Of a DNA stretch of 18,539 bases, positions 1 to 10,200 are shown piece after piece. The position numbers and the translations under genes are program-made. The notes beneath the pieces are model-generated. The model did no database searches, was not told the DNA's origin, and saw only the letters and a program-made list of their open reading frames with translations. Source of the stretch: Candidatus Gastranaerophilales bacterium (GTDB taxonomy: Bacteria > Cyanobacteriota > Vampirovibrionia > Gastranaerophilales > Gastranaerophilaceae). Location of the stretch: contig CAJONH010000015.1 of assembly GCA_905235825.1 (NCBI GenBank), forward strand, positions 1 through 18,539, given 5' to 3'. Within the stretch, counting starts at the first letter, position 1. Each line of letters starts with the position of its first letter.

Positions 1-38
1 CCGCCGGCAAAGTGCTCACTTTTTAAAGTCACCACTCC

Positions 39-78
39 CAAATTTCGTTCACACCCTTCGGGCTTATCACGAAATTTG
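39..78. repeat. Inverted repeat of unknown function at window edge
   Basis: CAAATTTCGT at 39-48 is perfectly mirrored by ACGAAATTTG at 69-78. The 20-nt loop contains a small nested dyad, CCC-TTC-GGG (54-62). There is no U-tract, so it is not a simple terminator. The sequence here is more GC-rich than its surroundings, and plus-strand frames 1 and 2 stay open for about 90-170 bases. It could be the 3' part of an off-window gene, an untranslated structured element or a dispersed repeat. I cannot tell these apart from the window alone. Confidence 0.5.
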
Positions 79-98
79 CTCGGGCAGTTTATCCTATT

Positions 99-130
99 AA
101 AAAGACACAAGGTAAAACTTGTGTCTTTTT
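99..130. terminator. Strong bidirectional rho-independent terminator
   Basis: A 13-bp perfect stem, AAAAAGACACAAG (99-111) with CTTGTGTCTTTTT (118-130), has a 6-nt loop GTAAAA. Because both arms carry A/T runs at their outer ends, it yields a hairpin plus U-run on either strand. It lies about 50 bases past the stop of the minus-strand yhaN-like gene and would also stop a plus-strand transcript entering from the left. Confidence 0.9.
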
Positions 131-182
131 GCATTTTACCTTTTATATAATCTAAGACCGTTTATAAAAAAATAAGTTCCTT

Positions 183-2897
183 TTATATGTTTATTATATT
201 TATTTCGATACCTGCACTATCACATAATTCTTTAAAATGTTCCGTCATTGTTTCACTGTGGCAGGTAAAGAAAAGTACTTGATTAGTTTTTGAAAATTCA
301 ATCAGGCATTTTATTCCCTGACGTGTTCTAAGTGCATCAAAATTTACAAAAGCATCATCTATAATAAGCGGTAAATCTGCTTTCCCGTTAGCTTCAAGAG
401 TCAGTCTGTCTTTTGTATAATTAGAAGCATATCCCAGTCTTAGAGCAAAATAAACCTGTTCTTTTGTTCCACGGGATAAATCATTCCATTTTTTAGTTAA
501 ACTTCCGTCAGCACTTTGAATTTCTTCCAAATCCAAATTTATTTTTGAATATTTTCCGTCTGTTAAAATTTCCAAATATTTTTGTGCATTTTGTAAATCC
601 GGCTGAATTTTGTCAAATCCGTCTTTTGCGGTTTTAATTATTTCCAAAATCATTTTATCTTTTGCAAGGGTACATATTTTTTTTCTGTATTCCTCCAATA
701 GAACTGATTTCTTTATTTTTAATTCATTTAAACCTTCAAAGGCTTCAAGTTCTCTTTTTTTAAATTCCGCTTCTTTCTTTTGATTTATTTTCTCGGATTT
801 TAAATTTTGTAATTCGTCTTTTAGTATTATATTACCTTCAAATTCCGAATAATCTGACTTTTTTTCTTCAAGTAATTTTATTTGTTTATTTACATTTTCT
901 ATTTGTACATTTAACACATCTATATTGTTTTTTAAACTTGTATTTGCTTCATTGTATGATTTTAACCTTTGTATATTTTCGGTATGATTTTCGCTGAAAT
1001 TTAGTGTTAATTGCATTTCTTTTATAAAATCATTAAATTTATCCGTGATTTTTATATTTTCATTTTGCAATTCTATTGAATCATTTGCTATTACATTTTT
1101 TTCAGTAATATATTCTTTCAGTTTTTTTATAATTTCAACTGAAGATGTATATATATCCAAAGGAATTTCAAATTGATTACCTGCTGATTTTATAAGAGCA
1201 ATTGCACCTTCATCTATTTGTTTTATTTCAGCTTGAATTTGTTCTGCTTTATTTTTTACCGCTTCTAATTTTTCATTATTATATGCATAATCAGAAGAAT
1301 TTTTTGTTAATAATTCTTTAATACGCATATAATTTTGGAGTTTATTTTGTATTTCATTTTTTAAATTTTCTATTTTCAGCGGCAAATATGAATTTTCAAC
1401 ATTATCAATATCTTTATAATAAGTTTTTAATTTATCTTTTAACTGATTATCGGTATTTTCAATTAAAGCTGCAGTCTGTTCTATTTCTTTATCAATTGAT
1501 GATTTCCATTTAGAAAACCAAATTAATATTATACCAATCAAAAGAAATACGGCTGTTATTGCACAAAAAATCCCTGTTGTCTTTATATGATTATAAAAAC
1601 ATAAATATGAAACAGTTGAAACAGCAGCAAACAATATAAACAAAAGAATAATTAAATTCCTGCCGGAAAAAATACCTTGTGAATTTATTTTTTTTGTTTT
1701 TTCATCATCATTTTTTTTCGCAATTAAATAATTTAATTTTATCAAATTTTCATTAACAAAATCATAAAGTTCTTTTAAATTTGTAATTTCGTCATCTTTA
1801 GGAATTTCGGTTTCTAAGGGTAATTTTTCATGTTTTAATTTTAAAATATTTTCTTCAAGATTATCTCTATTTTGTTTTATACTTATAAATTCTTTTTCAA
1901 GTTGATTTTTCTTCTCCGATATAGTTTTTAATTGTCTTAATATACTATAATCTATTGTAAAATTTTCAATATCTTTTTGTTGAGGGTCGAGTGAAAATTC
2001 ACTTCGAAGTCTATTCATTTCGGAATATATTTTAGTATTTAATTGTTCTATTTTTGCGGAATTTTTTTGTATGATTTCTTTATTTGCATCGATTCTTCCG
2101 GCATCTTGTATTATTTTAGTATATTTTTCCTGATTGTTTAATAATTTTTCGTTAAATCGCAGAACAATTATGTCGTGCTGCTCTTTTACATCATTTAACT
2201 TACTGTTTAAATCTTCAAGTTTTTCTAAAACAGATATATATTCTTCCTGTTTACAAATACATTCAAGCTCATTATTAATTTCTTTTATTTTTTCGATTGT
2301 TTCATTATAGTCCGCTTCAAGGTTTGAAAGTTCGTTAATTTTTATATTTTCTTTATTTATTTGTTCTAAAAGTCCTGTTGTTTCTTTTGTTAATCTGTTA
2401 TTATCGCCTAAAATCTTTTTTGCTTCATTTCTTATTTTATCAAGCAAATACGAAAGTTTTTCTCCCGAAGGGTCTTTAATAGTGTTCACCAGTATATCGG
2501 TATCTTTATTTTGAATGTTCATTAAATCATCCAAATCAATGGTAAAACCTTGTTCAAAATATTTTTTATTAACCGTATTTTCAATAAAACCTGAATTTAC
2601 CGGATTATTATTTTCATCATATATTTTGCATCTTAAATCCGATGAACGATTATCCTGAATATCTGTTCTATAGTGTTTTATTCCGTTTTCATCCGTTATT
2701 TTAAAGTAAATTTTACCTTTATCAACACCCTTTACCTTAAAAAAGCCCTGACGAATAAATTTCAAAAGAGTACTTTTACCTGCTTCATTATTTCCGCATA
2801 TTAAATTTATACCTTCGGTAAATTCCCTCACTACTCCGGTTTGAATATCTTTATTACTCTTTTCTATTAATATATTTTCTATTGAAAATTTGCTCAT
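183..2897 (-). CDS. yhaN: YhaN-like Rad50/SbcC-family ATPase with membrane hairpin
   Basis: Predicted ABC-type ATPase of the SMC/Rad50 superfamily (904 aa), partner of the nuclease encoded just upstream. Seen in the sequence: Walker A GNNEAGKST at residues 35-43, two long Lys/Glu-rich coiled-coil arms, the ABC signature LSRGTKEQ at 807-814, Walker B LPLIIDD at 842-848 followed by AFVNFD, and an H-loop near the C-terminus (FFTCH). Between the arms, where Rad50 has its zinc hook, there are two hydrophobic segments (about 415-435 and 442-461) instead of CxxC. This is the layout of Bacillus-type YhaN, an AAA_27-like ATPase. The ATG overlaps the stop of the upstream gene by four bases (ATGA), indicating translational coupling. 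By family analogy the complex processes DNA ends, and the hairpin suggests it is tethered to the cytoplasmic membrane. That function is inferred. Confidence 0.88.
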   Translation of the reverse strand: MSKFSIENILIEKSNKDIQTGVVREFTEGINLICGNNEAGKSTLLKFIRQGFFKVKGVDKGKIYFKITDENGIKHYRTDIQDNRSSDLRCKIYDENNNPVNSGFIENTVNKKYFEQGFTIDLDDLMNIQNKDTDILVNTIKDPSGEKLSYLLDKIRNEAKKILGDNNRLTKETTGLLEQINKENIKINELSNLEADYNETIEKIKEINNELECICKQEEYISVLEKLEDLNSKLNDVKEQHDIIVLRFNEKLLNNQEKYTKIIQDAGRIDANKEIIQKNSAKIEQLNTKIYSEMNRLRSEFSLDPQQKDIENFTIDYSILRQLKTISEKKNQLEKEFISIKQNRDNLEENILKLKHEKLPLETEIPKDDEITNLKELYDFVNENLIKLNYLIAKKNDDEKTKKINSQGIFSGRNLIILLFILFAAVSTVSYLCFYNHIKTTGIFCAITAVFLLIGIILIWFSKWKSSIDKEIEQTAALIENTDNQLKDKLKTYYKDIDNVENSYLPLKIENLKNEIQNKLQNYMRIKELLTKNSSDYAYNNEKLEAVKNKAEQIQAEIKQIDEGAIALIKSAGNQFEIPLDIYTSSVEIIKKLKEYITEKNVIANDSIELQNENIKITDKFNDFIKEMQLTLNFSENHTENIQRLKSYNEANTSLKNNIDVLNVQIENVNKQIKLLEEKKSDYSEFEGNIILKDELQNLKSEKINQKKEAEFKKRELEAFEGLNELKIKKSVLLEEYRKKICTLAKDKMILEIIKTAKDGFDKIQPDLQNAQKYLEILTDGKYSKINLDLEEIQSADGSLTKKWNDLSRGTKEQVYFALRLGYASNYTKDRLTLEANGKADLPLIIDDAFVNFDALRTRQGIKCLIEFSKTNQVLFFTCHSETMTEHFKELCDSAGIEINIINI

Positions 2898-4168
2898 TCG
2901 ATAATTCCGTTATTTTCATAAATTAAACTGCAAAGATTTTTACATTTTTCTTTTGCCTCATTAATTACTTTTATTTTAAACTTATTGTATTCATCTTCCG
3001 TAAAATTACAATTTGCAATCGGAATTTTTATTGAGTTTTCAACGGAAGCAAATAATTTTTGTAAAACATCTTCATTAACGGCAGTTCTATATATTTCGCC
3101 TGAAATCCCCGTATCTTCTTTTAGAACTTCATCTTCGATTTTTGGCGAGATGTTACATTCGGGCTGTGATATATATACTTTTCCCTGAAAATCAGATTTA
3201 ATTTTTTCTGAAAGCACATTAAAAAATTCTTCGTTTATTTCATCAAAACAGGTGCTGCATCCGGTAATAAAAGGTCTTATTAAATATATTTCAACCGAGT
3301 CTGAATTATCAGATATTTTTTCGTTTATTTTTTCTTCAATAATATTTAATGCTTCTACAGCATCATTAGCAGAGGATATATCGGCATTAACATCCTCAAA
3401 TCTTATTATATCTGTAGGAACAAAAGTATTTTTTATAATTTTATTATCTTTTACTTTTATGTATCTGATACCGTGGCATCCTGTTTCTTTTGTATTTCTG
3501 CCCTGTATTGTTCCTGAATATTGAATATTTTCGGTTTCGGAAAAGGGAATATGAATATGCCCCAATGCAAAATAATCATAATTTAACTCTTTTAATTCAG
3601 TTAACTTGCAAGGAGCGTAAGGACTATTTTCATCCGCATTTAAATCGCAGTGTAAAAGACCGATGTTAAATCCGTTTTCAGCCCTTTTAAAATATTTTAC
3701 GGGATTTTGATTAAATTTTTCTTCCGTAAAACTAATTGCGTGTAATATTGCCGCTTTTTCACCCGCTTTATTTTTTACCGTTAATTCAGTATTATTTTCG
3801 GTATTATAACCGATGATTTTTACTCTTGAATTTTCATCATAATTAAAAGTTGTTTTGTTTAAGGAACTTAACGGGTCATGATTTCCGCATATTAAATATA
3901 CATCAATCTCGGCATTACAAAATTTTTCCAGTACTCTTTTAAGTATTAATTTTGATGAAAAATCGTGTTCCGCCGAATCGAATGTATCACCTGCTATTAA
4001 TACAAAATCCACATTTTTTAGAATTGCAAAATCAGCAATATTATTAAATACTTTTTCGACAGCATTTTTGCAAATTCTCTCAGGATTTTCCTCAAAACAA
4101 AATTCACTTAATCCCGAAAATGGTCTATCTAAATGAATATCCGATATATGTAAAAAAGAAAATTCCAA
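2894..4168 (-). CDS. yhaO: YhaO-like Mre11/SbcD-family metallophosphoesterase
   Basis: Calcineurin-like phosphoesterase of the Mre11/SbcD type. With the TTG start used here it is 424 aa, and shows the metal-binding motifs in order: DIH at residues 10-12, GDTFD at 60-64, GNHD at 95-98, a central LLHCD, and GHIH in the second half. These are followed by the QYSGTIQGRNTKETG stretch, which resembles the YhaO subfamily rather than classical SbcD. An upstream in-frame ATG at 4207 would add 13 residues, but it has no ribosome site. The TTG at 4166-4168 has GGAGAGG seven bases ahead and gives the usual family N-terminus (xFSFLHISDIHL). It is expected to be an Mn-dependent DNA nuclease working with the ATPase encoded immediately downstream (ATGA overlap). 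About 135 bases separate it from the metzincin-like gene, with no terminator hairpin visible between them. Confidence 0.87.
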   Translation of the reverse strand: MEFSFLHISDIHLDRPFSGLSEFCFEENPERICKNAVEKVFNNIADFAILKNVDFVLIAGDTFDSAEHDFSSKLILKRVLEKFCNAEIDVYLICGNHDPLSSLNKTTFNYDENSRVKIIGYNTENNTELTVKNKAGEKAAILHAISFTEEKFNQNPVKYFKRAENGFNIGLLHCDLNADENSPYAPCKLTELKELNYDYFALGHIHIPFSETENIQYSGTIQGRNTKETGCHGIRYIKVKDNKIIKNTFVPTDIIRFEDVNADISSANDAVEALNIIEEKINEKISDNSDSVEIYLIRPFITGCSTCFDEINEEFFNVLSEKIKSDFQGKVYISQPECNISPKIEDEVLKEDTGISGEIYRTAVNEDVLQKLFASVENSIKIPIANCNFTEDEYNKFKIKVINEAKEKCKNLCSLIYENNGIIE

Positions 4169-4303
4169 TATTCCTCTCCATACATTCCATTTATTTATTA
4201 TACACATTTTTCATTTATTTGTCTTTTTTTTACAAAATTTGACAAAGAAGTATATCGTTTGGTATGACATGAAATTTTAGGTGTGCGTGAAGGGATATTT
4301 GCG

Positions 4304-5833
4304 TTATTTTTTATATTTTAAAACTTTTTTGTCATTTATTGCGGAAGGATTTATTTTTATTAAATCTTTTATTATTTGCCTGCTTTCTTTTCTTTTATTT
4401 TCTTTATAATAAATTTCGGCAAGTTTAACTGATATTGCCGTATTATCAGGTGTTTTTTCTCTTAGTTCCAATAATTTTGTTTTTGCATCATCTGTTTTTC
4501 CGTTCTTTATATCAAGAAATGCACTTAATGTTTTTGTTTTATCATTTTTTATTATTTCTTCCGCCTGATTTAAATATTTTAATGATAATTCGTAATCTTT
4601 TATTTTATAGTAATTTAATGCCATGTTGTAATATATTGAAAATTTCTTTTGCTTATTTTCTCCAATATATGGCAATAGATTTTCTAAAATAAAATTTGCT
4701 CTTGCATATTGTTGGTTTATTGCATAATTATTAGCTAAATCAACCCATTTAACCAAATTTTTATCGTTATCTTTTAATTCAGCCAGCAATCTTTTTGTTT
4801 CATCTTCAAAATTTTCTCCCGAATATACAGTAATAATTTTGTGATACAACAAATTGTTTCTTACTCTTATCGGTAAATTTTCATCAATTGAATCGGGTGC
4901 CATTTGATATAAAAAGTTTACCGTATTTATATCACGTAAAGAAATATCTTTAGGCTTCATTTTATTATCTATTAAATCTCCGTCATAATACATAACATCG
5001 TATTCAGAAATACTATGACCGCCTATACCTAGGGCGTGTCCTATTTGATGAAGCAAAAGTCCGTATAATTTATTTTCGGAATATATTTTTCCGTTTTTAT
5101 CATTAATTTTTATATATATATCCATTCTTATTAATTTATTATCAATAACGGAAGCAGATGTTACTGCCGAAGCATCTTTGGTTGTATATGTTTTATCTTC
5201 GGGAAGACTATCGACTATTCGGATTATGATATTTGCATTACCTGTAGTCTGCTTAAAAGTCAATTCATTATTGATTGCTCTCTGCCACTGTTTAAAGGCT
5301 TTATCTGTTACGGAAAGAAATTCGCTTGAAATATCGCTGTCTGATGTTATTGCATAAGTAATAGGGTGAGAATTGCTCCATCTGATTACGGTATCATCAA
5401 CAAATATATTGTCTATATAATTTATACCGGCTTGAAGTTCTATTTGTTTTCTTATATTTTTTAATACATTATAAGCAAGTTTACCTGCTTCATCACAATC
5501 ATCAAATTGAGCAATTTCAAATAATCTTTTTTGATTTTCATACATCGGAGGCATTTTAGCAAGTGCCAAAACCTCATAATATACGGGTTCTTCGTCTTTA
5601 GGATACTTTTTTTGCATATATTTAAATATACGCAGAGCTTTATCATACTGTTTTATTTGCAGATATTTCTTACCTGAAGTCATTAAGTGTTTAGGAAAAA
5701 TATTTTTATAATAAAAAAAACCTGCTGCCGATATAAAAATCAGGACAACTATTGCAGCTACAGCAAAAGAATTATTGCCTTTCGGCTTTACCTCCTTCTG
5801 TATATCTTCCGACTCATTATCGGTATCGGACAT
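4304..5833 (-). CDS. Membrane-anchored TPR protein with matrixin-like, probably inactive, protease domain
   Basis: 509-aa protein. An acidic and basic N-tail of about 21 residues precedes one transmembrane helix (about 22-42), placing the rest outside the cytoplasm. TPR-like helices follow (about 50-95), then a metzincin-type domain (about 150-300), then further TPR-like repeats to the C-terminus (about 360-500). The zinc signature is H262-Q-I-G-H266-A-L-G-I-G-G-H273, with a Met-turn at M281 (EYDVMYY). All three zinc histidines, the conserved Gly and the Met-turn are present, but the general-base Glu of HExxH is Gln (codon CAA). It may therefore bind zinc and substrate without cleaving, or be cleaved by a partner. 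The ribosome site GGAG lies six bases before the ATG, and the gene begins 11 bases after scpB, so it looks like the fourth gene of the condensin operon. The true function is unknown. Confidence 0.82.
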   Translation of the reverse strand: MSDTDNESEDIQKEVKPKGNNSFAVAAIVVLIFISAAGFFYYKNIFPKHLMTSGKKYLQIKQYDKALRIFKYMQKKYPKDEEPVYYEVLALAKMPPMYENQKRLFEIAQFDDCDEAGKLAYNVLKNIRKQIELQAGINYIDNIFVDDTVIRWSNSHPITYAITSDSDISSEFLSVTDKAFKQWQRAINNELTFKQTTGNANIIIRIVDSLPEDKTYTTKDASAVTSASVIDNKLIRMDIYIKINDKNGKIYSENKLYGLLLHQIGHALGIGGHSISEYDVMYYDGDLIDNKMKPKDISLRDINTVNFLYQMAPDSIDENLPIRVRNNLLYHKIITVYSGENFEDETKRLLAELKDNDKNLVKWVDLANNYAINQQYARANFILENLLPYIGENKQKKFSIYYNMALNYYKIKDYELSLKYLNQAEEIIKNDKTKTLSAFLDIKNGKTDDAKTKLLELREKTPDNTAISVKLAEIYYKENKRKESRQIIKDLIKINPSAINDKKVLKYKK

Positions 5834-5844
5834 AAATTCTCCTT

Positions 5845-6372
5845 TTATTTTTTTAATTCCAGCAATTCGGACAATCTTTCATTATCCATTTTTGAAAGAA
5901 TTTCCGCATTTCCTTTAATTTTAAAATACTCCAAAAATTTTGGCGTTGTTTTAAGATTGAAAGAGCGTCCGTTTTTATCTTTATATCTGCTTATTAACCC
6001 CTTTGCTATTAATTCTTTTATATGGTCATAAGCATTTGCCCCTCTTAATTCTTTTAGTTCGCTTTGACGCACAGGCTCTTTTTTTAATTCTTTTAATGCT
6101 ATTACAGAAAGAGTTTTTAATGCCGCATTAGAAATATCAACAGGGCAGAGTTTATCGGTTATATCGGAAAATTCTTCTTTTACCTGTATTATATAACCGT
6201 TTTCGTCATCAATTTCCAATGCACCGTCACGAGAAGAATAATCATAGATTAAATCAAGCATGGCACTTTCAATTTCCTGCTCATCGGTTTCGAGAATTTT
6301 TGATATTTCTTCTATTGTTACAGCTTTTCCCGTCACAAATAATACGGCTTCTATTCTTGATTTTAATTCCAT
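5845..6372 (-). CDS. scpB: Segregation and condensation protein B (ScpB)
   Basis: 175-aa protein with the two winged-helix domains of ScpB. The N-terminal half reads LKSRIEAVLFVTGKAVTIEEISKILE in family style (residues 3-28), and a second unit carries SVIALKELKKEPVRQSELKELRG (about 90-112) and GLISRYKDKNGRSFNLKTT (about 145-163). ScpB binds as a dimer to ScpA and completes the SMC condensin that organises and separates chromosomes in the cytoplasm. The start is separated from the scpA stop by one base (TAA-A-ATG), with a GGGG ribosome site inside the end of scpA, so translation is very likely coupled. The length is normal for the family. Confidence 0.93.
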   Translation of the reverse strand: MELKSRIEAVLFVTGKAVTIEEISKILETDEQEIESAMLDLIYDYSSRDGALEIDDENGYIIQVKEEFSDITDKLCPVDISNAALKTLSVIALKELKKEPVRQSELKELRGANAYDHIKELIAKGLISRYKDKNGRSFNLKTTPKFLEYFKIKGNAEILSKMDNERLSELLELKK

Positions 6373-6373
6373 T

Positions 6374-7231
6374 TTACCCCGCCGCCGCTATTGGTTGTTC
6401 TTCTTTGTCGTGTTTATCTTTTATAACATATAAATCGGAATAAAATTCCTCTTGTTCAAGACAATAATCACTTTTTGCGGTTAAAAACAACAAAGATATA
6501 TAAGCTGTTGTTTTATCCAATCCCAGTAATGTAAGAGTTTCGAGTTCTACTTTTTCTTCTTTTTCAAAAATTTGAATAAGATTTTCCTGCAAAACTTTTA
6601 CACCGGGTTCAATATAATCTTCTTGTGCAAGATTAATAATGTCATTTGAAGAAAGATTTTTGAATGCAGTTACCCTTCTTTTTGCACGCTCCAATGTATT
6701 TTGAATTGCCTGTTTTTTATCAAGCTGTTCATAAAATTCTAATTGTCTGATTAAATCTTTTAAAGTTACCGTCCTTTTTCTGTTTAACTTGATGCTGGTT
6801 CTTCTTTGAATAATATCTTCAATCGGAATAACTTTATTTCCGTAGTAATCGGGTATTTCTTCGGGTTCATTCCAATCGTCGTTATTTTCAAACTCCATTT
6901 CGTTTTCTTGGGGTATATCAAACTGCATAGGGTCTATACCGACAAGAACATTAGACTTTAACTTTAATAAAATTGCCAAAAACAGCCATGCTCTTGAACT
7001 TAGTCTTAAGTTATCCGACTTGCTTTCTGCAAGATGAAGCATGTATTTATCGGCAATATCTGCTATATCAATATTCCAAGGGTCTATTTTACCCTGTTTT
7101 GCCATTTGAACAAGCACTTCAATTCCGTCTAATTCATCCGACGGAGAATTAAAATTGTCAAAATCAAAATCGGAATGCGGTATAACCGCATTTTGCATAT
7201 AAAAATCTTCCGTATTCTTTGGATTTATCAT
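6374..7231 (-). CDS. scpA: Segregation and condensation protein A (ScpA), kleisin subunit
   Basis: 285-aa kleisin. The N-terminal SMC-binding region holds the family pattern DGIEVLVQMAKQGKIDPWNIDI-ADIADKYM at about residues 35-64. An acidic variable linker follows (about 110-135), then RRTSIKLNRKRTVTLKDLIRQLE, a segment I associate with cyanobacterial ScpA. The C-terminal winged-helix domain contains VELETLTLLGLDKTTAYISLLFL-like sequence. About 30 extra residues precede the conserved N-terminal core. The stop of smc lies nine bases before the ATG, and the ribosome site AGGGA overlaps it (TTAGGGAAAATAAATG). ScpA bridges the two SMC heads and recruits ScpB. Its place between smc and scpB supports the call. 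Confidence 0.93.
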   Translation of the reverse strand: MINPKNTEDFYMQNAVIPHSDFDFDNFNSPSDELDGIEVLVQMAKQGKIDPWNIDIADIADKYMLHLAESKSDNLRLSSRAWLFLAILLKLKSNVLVGIDPMQFDIPQENEMEFENNDDWNEPEEIPDYYGNKVIPIEDIIQRRTSIKLNRKRTVTLKDLIRQLEFYEQLDKKQAIQNTLERAKRRVTAFKNLSSNDIINLAQEDYIEPGVKVLQENLIQIFEKEEKVELETLTLLGLDKTTAYISLLFLTAKSDYCLEQEEFYSDLYVIKDKHDKEEQPIAAAG

Positions 7232-7240
7232 TTATTTTCC

Positions 7241-10200
7241 CTAATTTGTAATACCCGTAACGTGGGTCTTACCCTTATCTTTTTGAGTTACACCTATAGT
7301 CCTGTCAGATAATTCTAGCACATGTTTTTTGTGTGTAACTACTATAAATTGCGTATCTTTTGCTTGACGTGCAATCATATCGGTCAAACGGTCTACATTA
7401 ATACCGTCTAAACTTGCATCAACCTCATCAAGTGCATAGAATGGAGCAGGCAGATATTTTTGTATTGCAAATACAAATGCTAATGCCGTTAAAGATTTTT
7501 CTCCGCCCGACATTGCACTTAATTTTTGTTTTGTTTTATCTCTTACCTGTGCTTTTATTGTTAAACCGCCTTCAAAAGGACTTTCGGGATTATCAAGAAC
7601 AAGCGTACCTTCACCCTCTGTCAGGGTCGCAAAAATTTCTTTAAAATTTTCATTTATGTTATTATACGTACGCATGAACGTTTCTTTTTTTACCTGTTCA
7701 TATCCGTTCATTTTTTCAAGTAAATCTCTGCGTTCATTTGTAAGTGTTGTAATCTGACCCTGTATTTCTTCCTGTCTTGCTTTTCTTTCGTCATATTCTT
7801 CTATTGCAAGCATGTTAACATCGCCCATTTCTTCCATGCGTTTTTGTAAATGCCTGATTTTAGAGGTTATTTCTTCCGTTGAAATATCTGTGGGAGCTAA
7901 CGTTTTAGGGTCAATATCATTATTTTTTAATTCCGTTATTACTTCTTCAAGCTGAGGTTCAAGTTCTTTTCTTCTTGTTTTAAACGATTCAACCTGTTCT
8001 GATATTTTATCAATTTCGTTTAAACTTTTATTCTTTTTTGTTTCAGCTTCTAAAAGTTCATTGTGAACGGTATCTCTTTGTTTTTGGAGTTCTATAAGTT
8101 TTTCTCCCAGAGTTTTAATAACTTCTTCCAGTTCATTTGCTTTTACTTCAAGTAATTTTATGTCGTCTTTATATTGTTTTTTATCGTTTTCAAGTATTTC
8201 GTTATCTTTAATTAATCTTTTTATTTGATTTTCGTTTGTTTCAATGAGCTGTTTGTTAAAATCAATATCTTTACCGCAGGCATATATTTCATTATTGCAC
8301 TTTGATATATTATCTTTTAATTTTTTTATTTCATTTTCAATGCCTGCCGTCATTTCTTTGAGTTTTTTTAATTCACCTTCGGACATTTTACTTTCAATAT
8401 CTGAAATTCTATCTTGTAAAACAAGCATTTTATCATTTAATATAACAAGTTTTTCTTCTGCTTTTTCAAGTTTTTTTTCAATATCCTGTATTTTAGGTTC
8501 ATTTTCCTTTATTATTTGATTTGCCTGTGCAATTTTATCATCATTATCCTGTGCGTTATTATTCAAATTTTTTAATTCTATTTTTGCACCGTTTAATGCC
8601 GTCATAGAACTTGAATATGCAGTTCTTATTTTATCTTGTTTTTCTTCTAAAACTTTTCTTTTTTCTTCAAGTTCTCTTTGTTTATTTTTTAATTCACTAA
8701 AACGTTTTTTATACTTTTCAAGTTCTTCATCCTGATTTTGACTGAATTTTAAACCTGTATCTTTTCTGTCGCCGCCTGTTATTGCACCTGATTTTTCAAA
8801 TAAACTTCCATCCAGCGTAACCAAACGGTATTTACCCATTAATCTTCTTGCACTGTCATAATCATCAACTATTAGAGTTTCACCGAGTGCATAATAAAAT
8901 ACATCCAAATATCTGTCTTCAAAATCCAAAAGATTGATTGCATAATCAATAACACCTTTTTCCTTTGGCATTCTAAGATTATTGGGAGCTTTTCGCATTT
9001 TATTTAAAGGTAAAAATGTAGCAGTTCCGGCTCTTGAAGATTTCAAATAATCAATACAGCGTCTTGCTGCTTCTTCATCTTCAACAACAATATTTTTCAT
9101 TCTTGCACCCATTGCAACTTCAAGTGCTGTTGAATATTCTTTATCTACACTGCCTAATTGCAATAAAGGAGCATGAACTCCCGAAATTCCCGCTTTTAAA
9201 ACAGAATCAATGCTTCTTCCCAAATTCATTTCTTCATAAGCATTTTTTTGTGCTTCGAGCGTCAATAACTTCTTTTGAGCTGTTTGAATATCGTACATTA
9301 AATCGGTTATTTCATTTTTATTTTTATCCAAATCATATACTACATTCTGCTGAGCATACTTGAAATCTTCAACTTCCTTTGTGAGTTCTTCTACCTGCAA
9401 TGTTAATTTATCTTTATTTCCGGAATAATTAGCTTTAAAATCGGTTAACTTTATAATTGTTTTCTTAGCGTTTTCAATTTCCTGCTTTGCGATTTTTAAA
9501 TCAGTTTCTAAGGGAAGCGACTCTGATTTTATATTCCATTCTTCTTCTTTTAATTTTTCCAGTTCGTTTTTTAGATTGTTTCTTTCTTCCAGCTGTTTAT
9601 CCGCATTTTGATTAAGTCCTGAAACTTCCTCTAAAATTTTAGAAAGTTCAGCTTCTTTGATTTTTATTGTTTCTTCAATTTTTGTTATTTCAGTCTTTTT
9701 TTCTTCTATTTTTACTGTAATTTCATTTATTTTTTCATTATGTTTTTCAATACCGTTTTTTGAATTTTCAACTGTTTTTAAATTATCGTGAATATTTTTC
9801 TCAACTGAATTTATTGCCAGATTTTTATTTGAAATAAGTCCTTTAATTTCTTCCAGTTTCTTTTTCGTTTCAATTTGTTCCGCTTCACCGTTATTTTTTA
9901 CGAGGATTTCAACTTCCTCATAGCGTTTTTTAATTTCTTCAATTGATTTTTCAAGTCTTGATAATACGGCTTCTTCTTCTTTTTTCTTTTTGTTAAATTC
10001 CAAAATATTTTGGTGAGCAAGTTCTAAATTTCGTTTTAAATCAAAATATTTTACAGTAGTTATTTGACTTTCATATTGAAATTTTTCTGCTTTTAATTTT
10101 TGATATTTTAATGCAGTTTCCTTTTGCTGAGCAAGCCTTTCAATGGTTGCGTCAATTTCTCCCAAAATAAGATTGGCATTTTGAACTCTTTCTTCAACTG

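Noticed and set aside
2985..3524. Plus-strand ORFs of 67 and 90 codons inside the yhaO-like gene
   Set aside because: Antisense shadows of a gene with clear nuclease motifs; no ribosome sites and no recognisable product.
8244..9363. Plus-strand ORFs of 91 and 109 codons inside smc
   Set aside because: Mirror images of coiled-coil and hinge coding sequence; Phe/Leu/Ser-rich composition typical of antisense frames in AT-rich genes.
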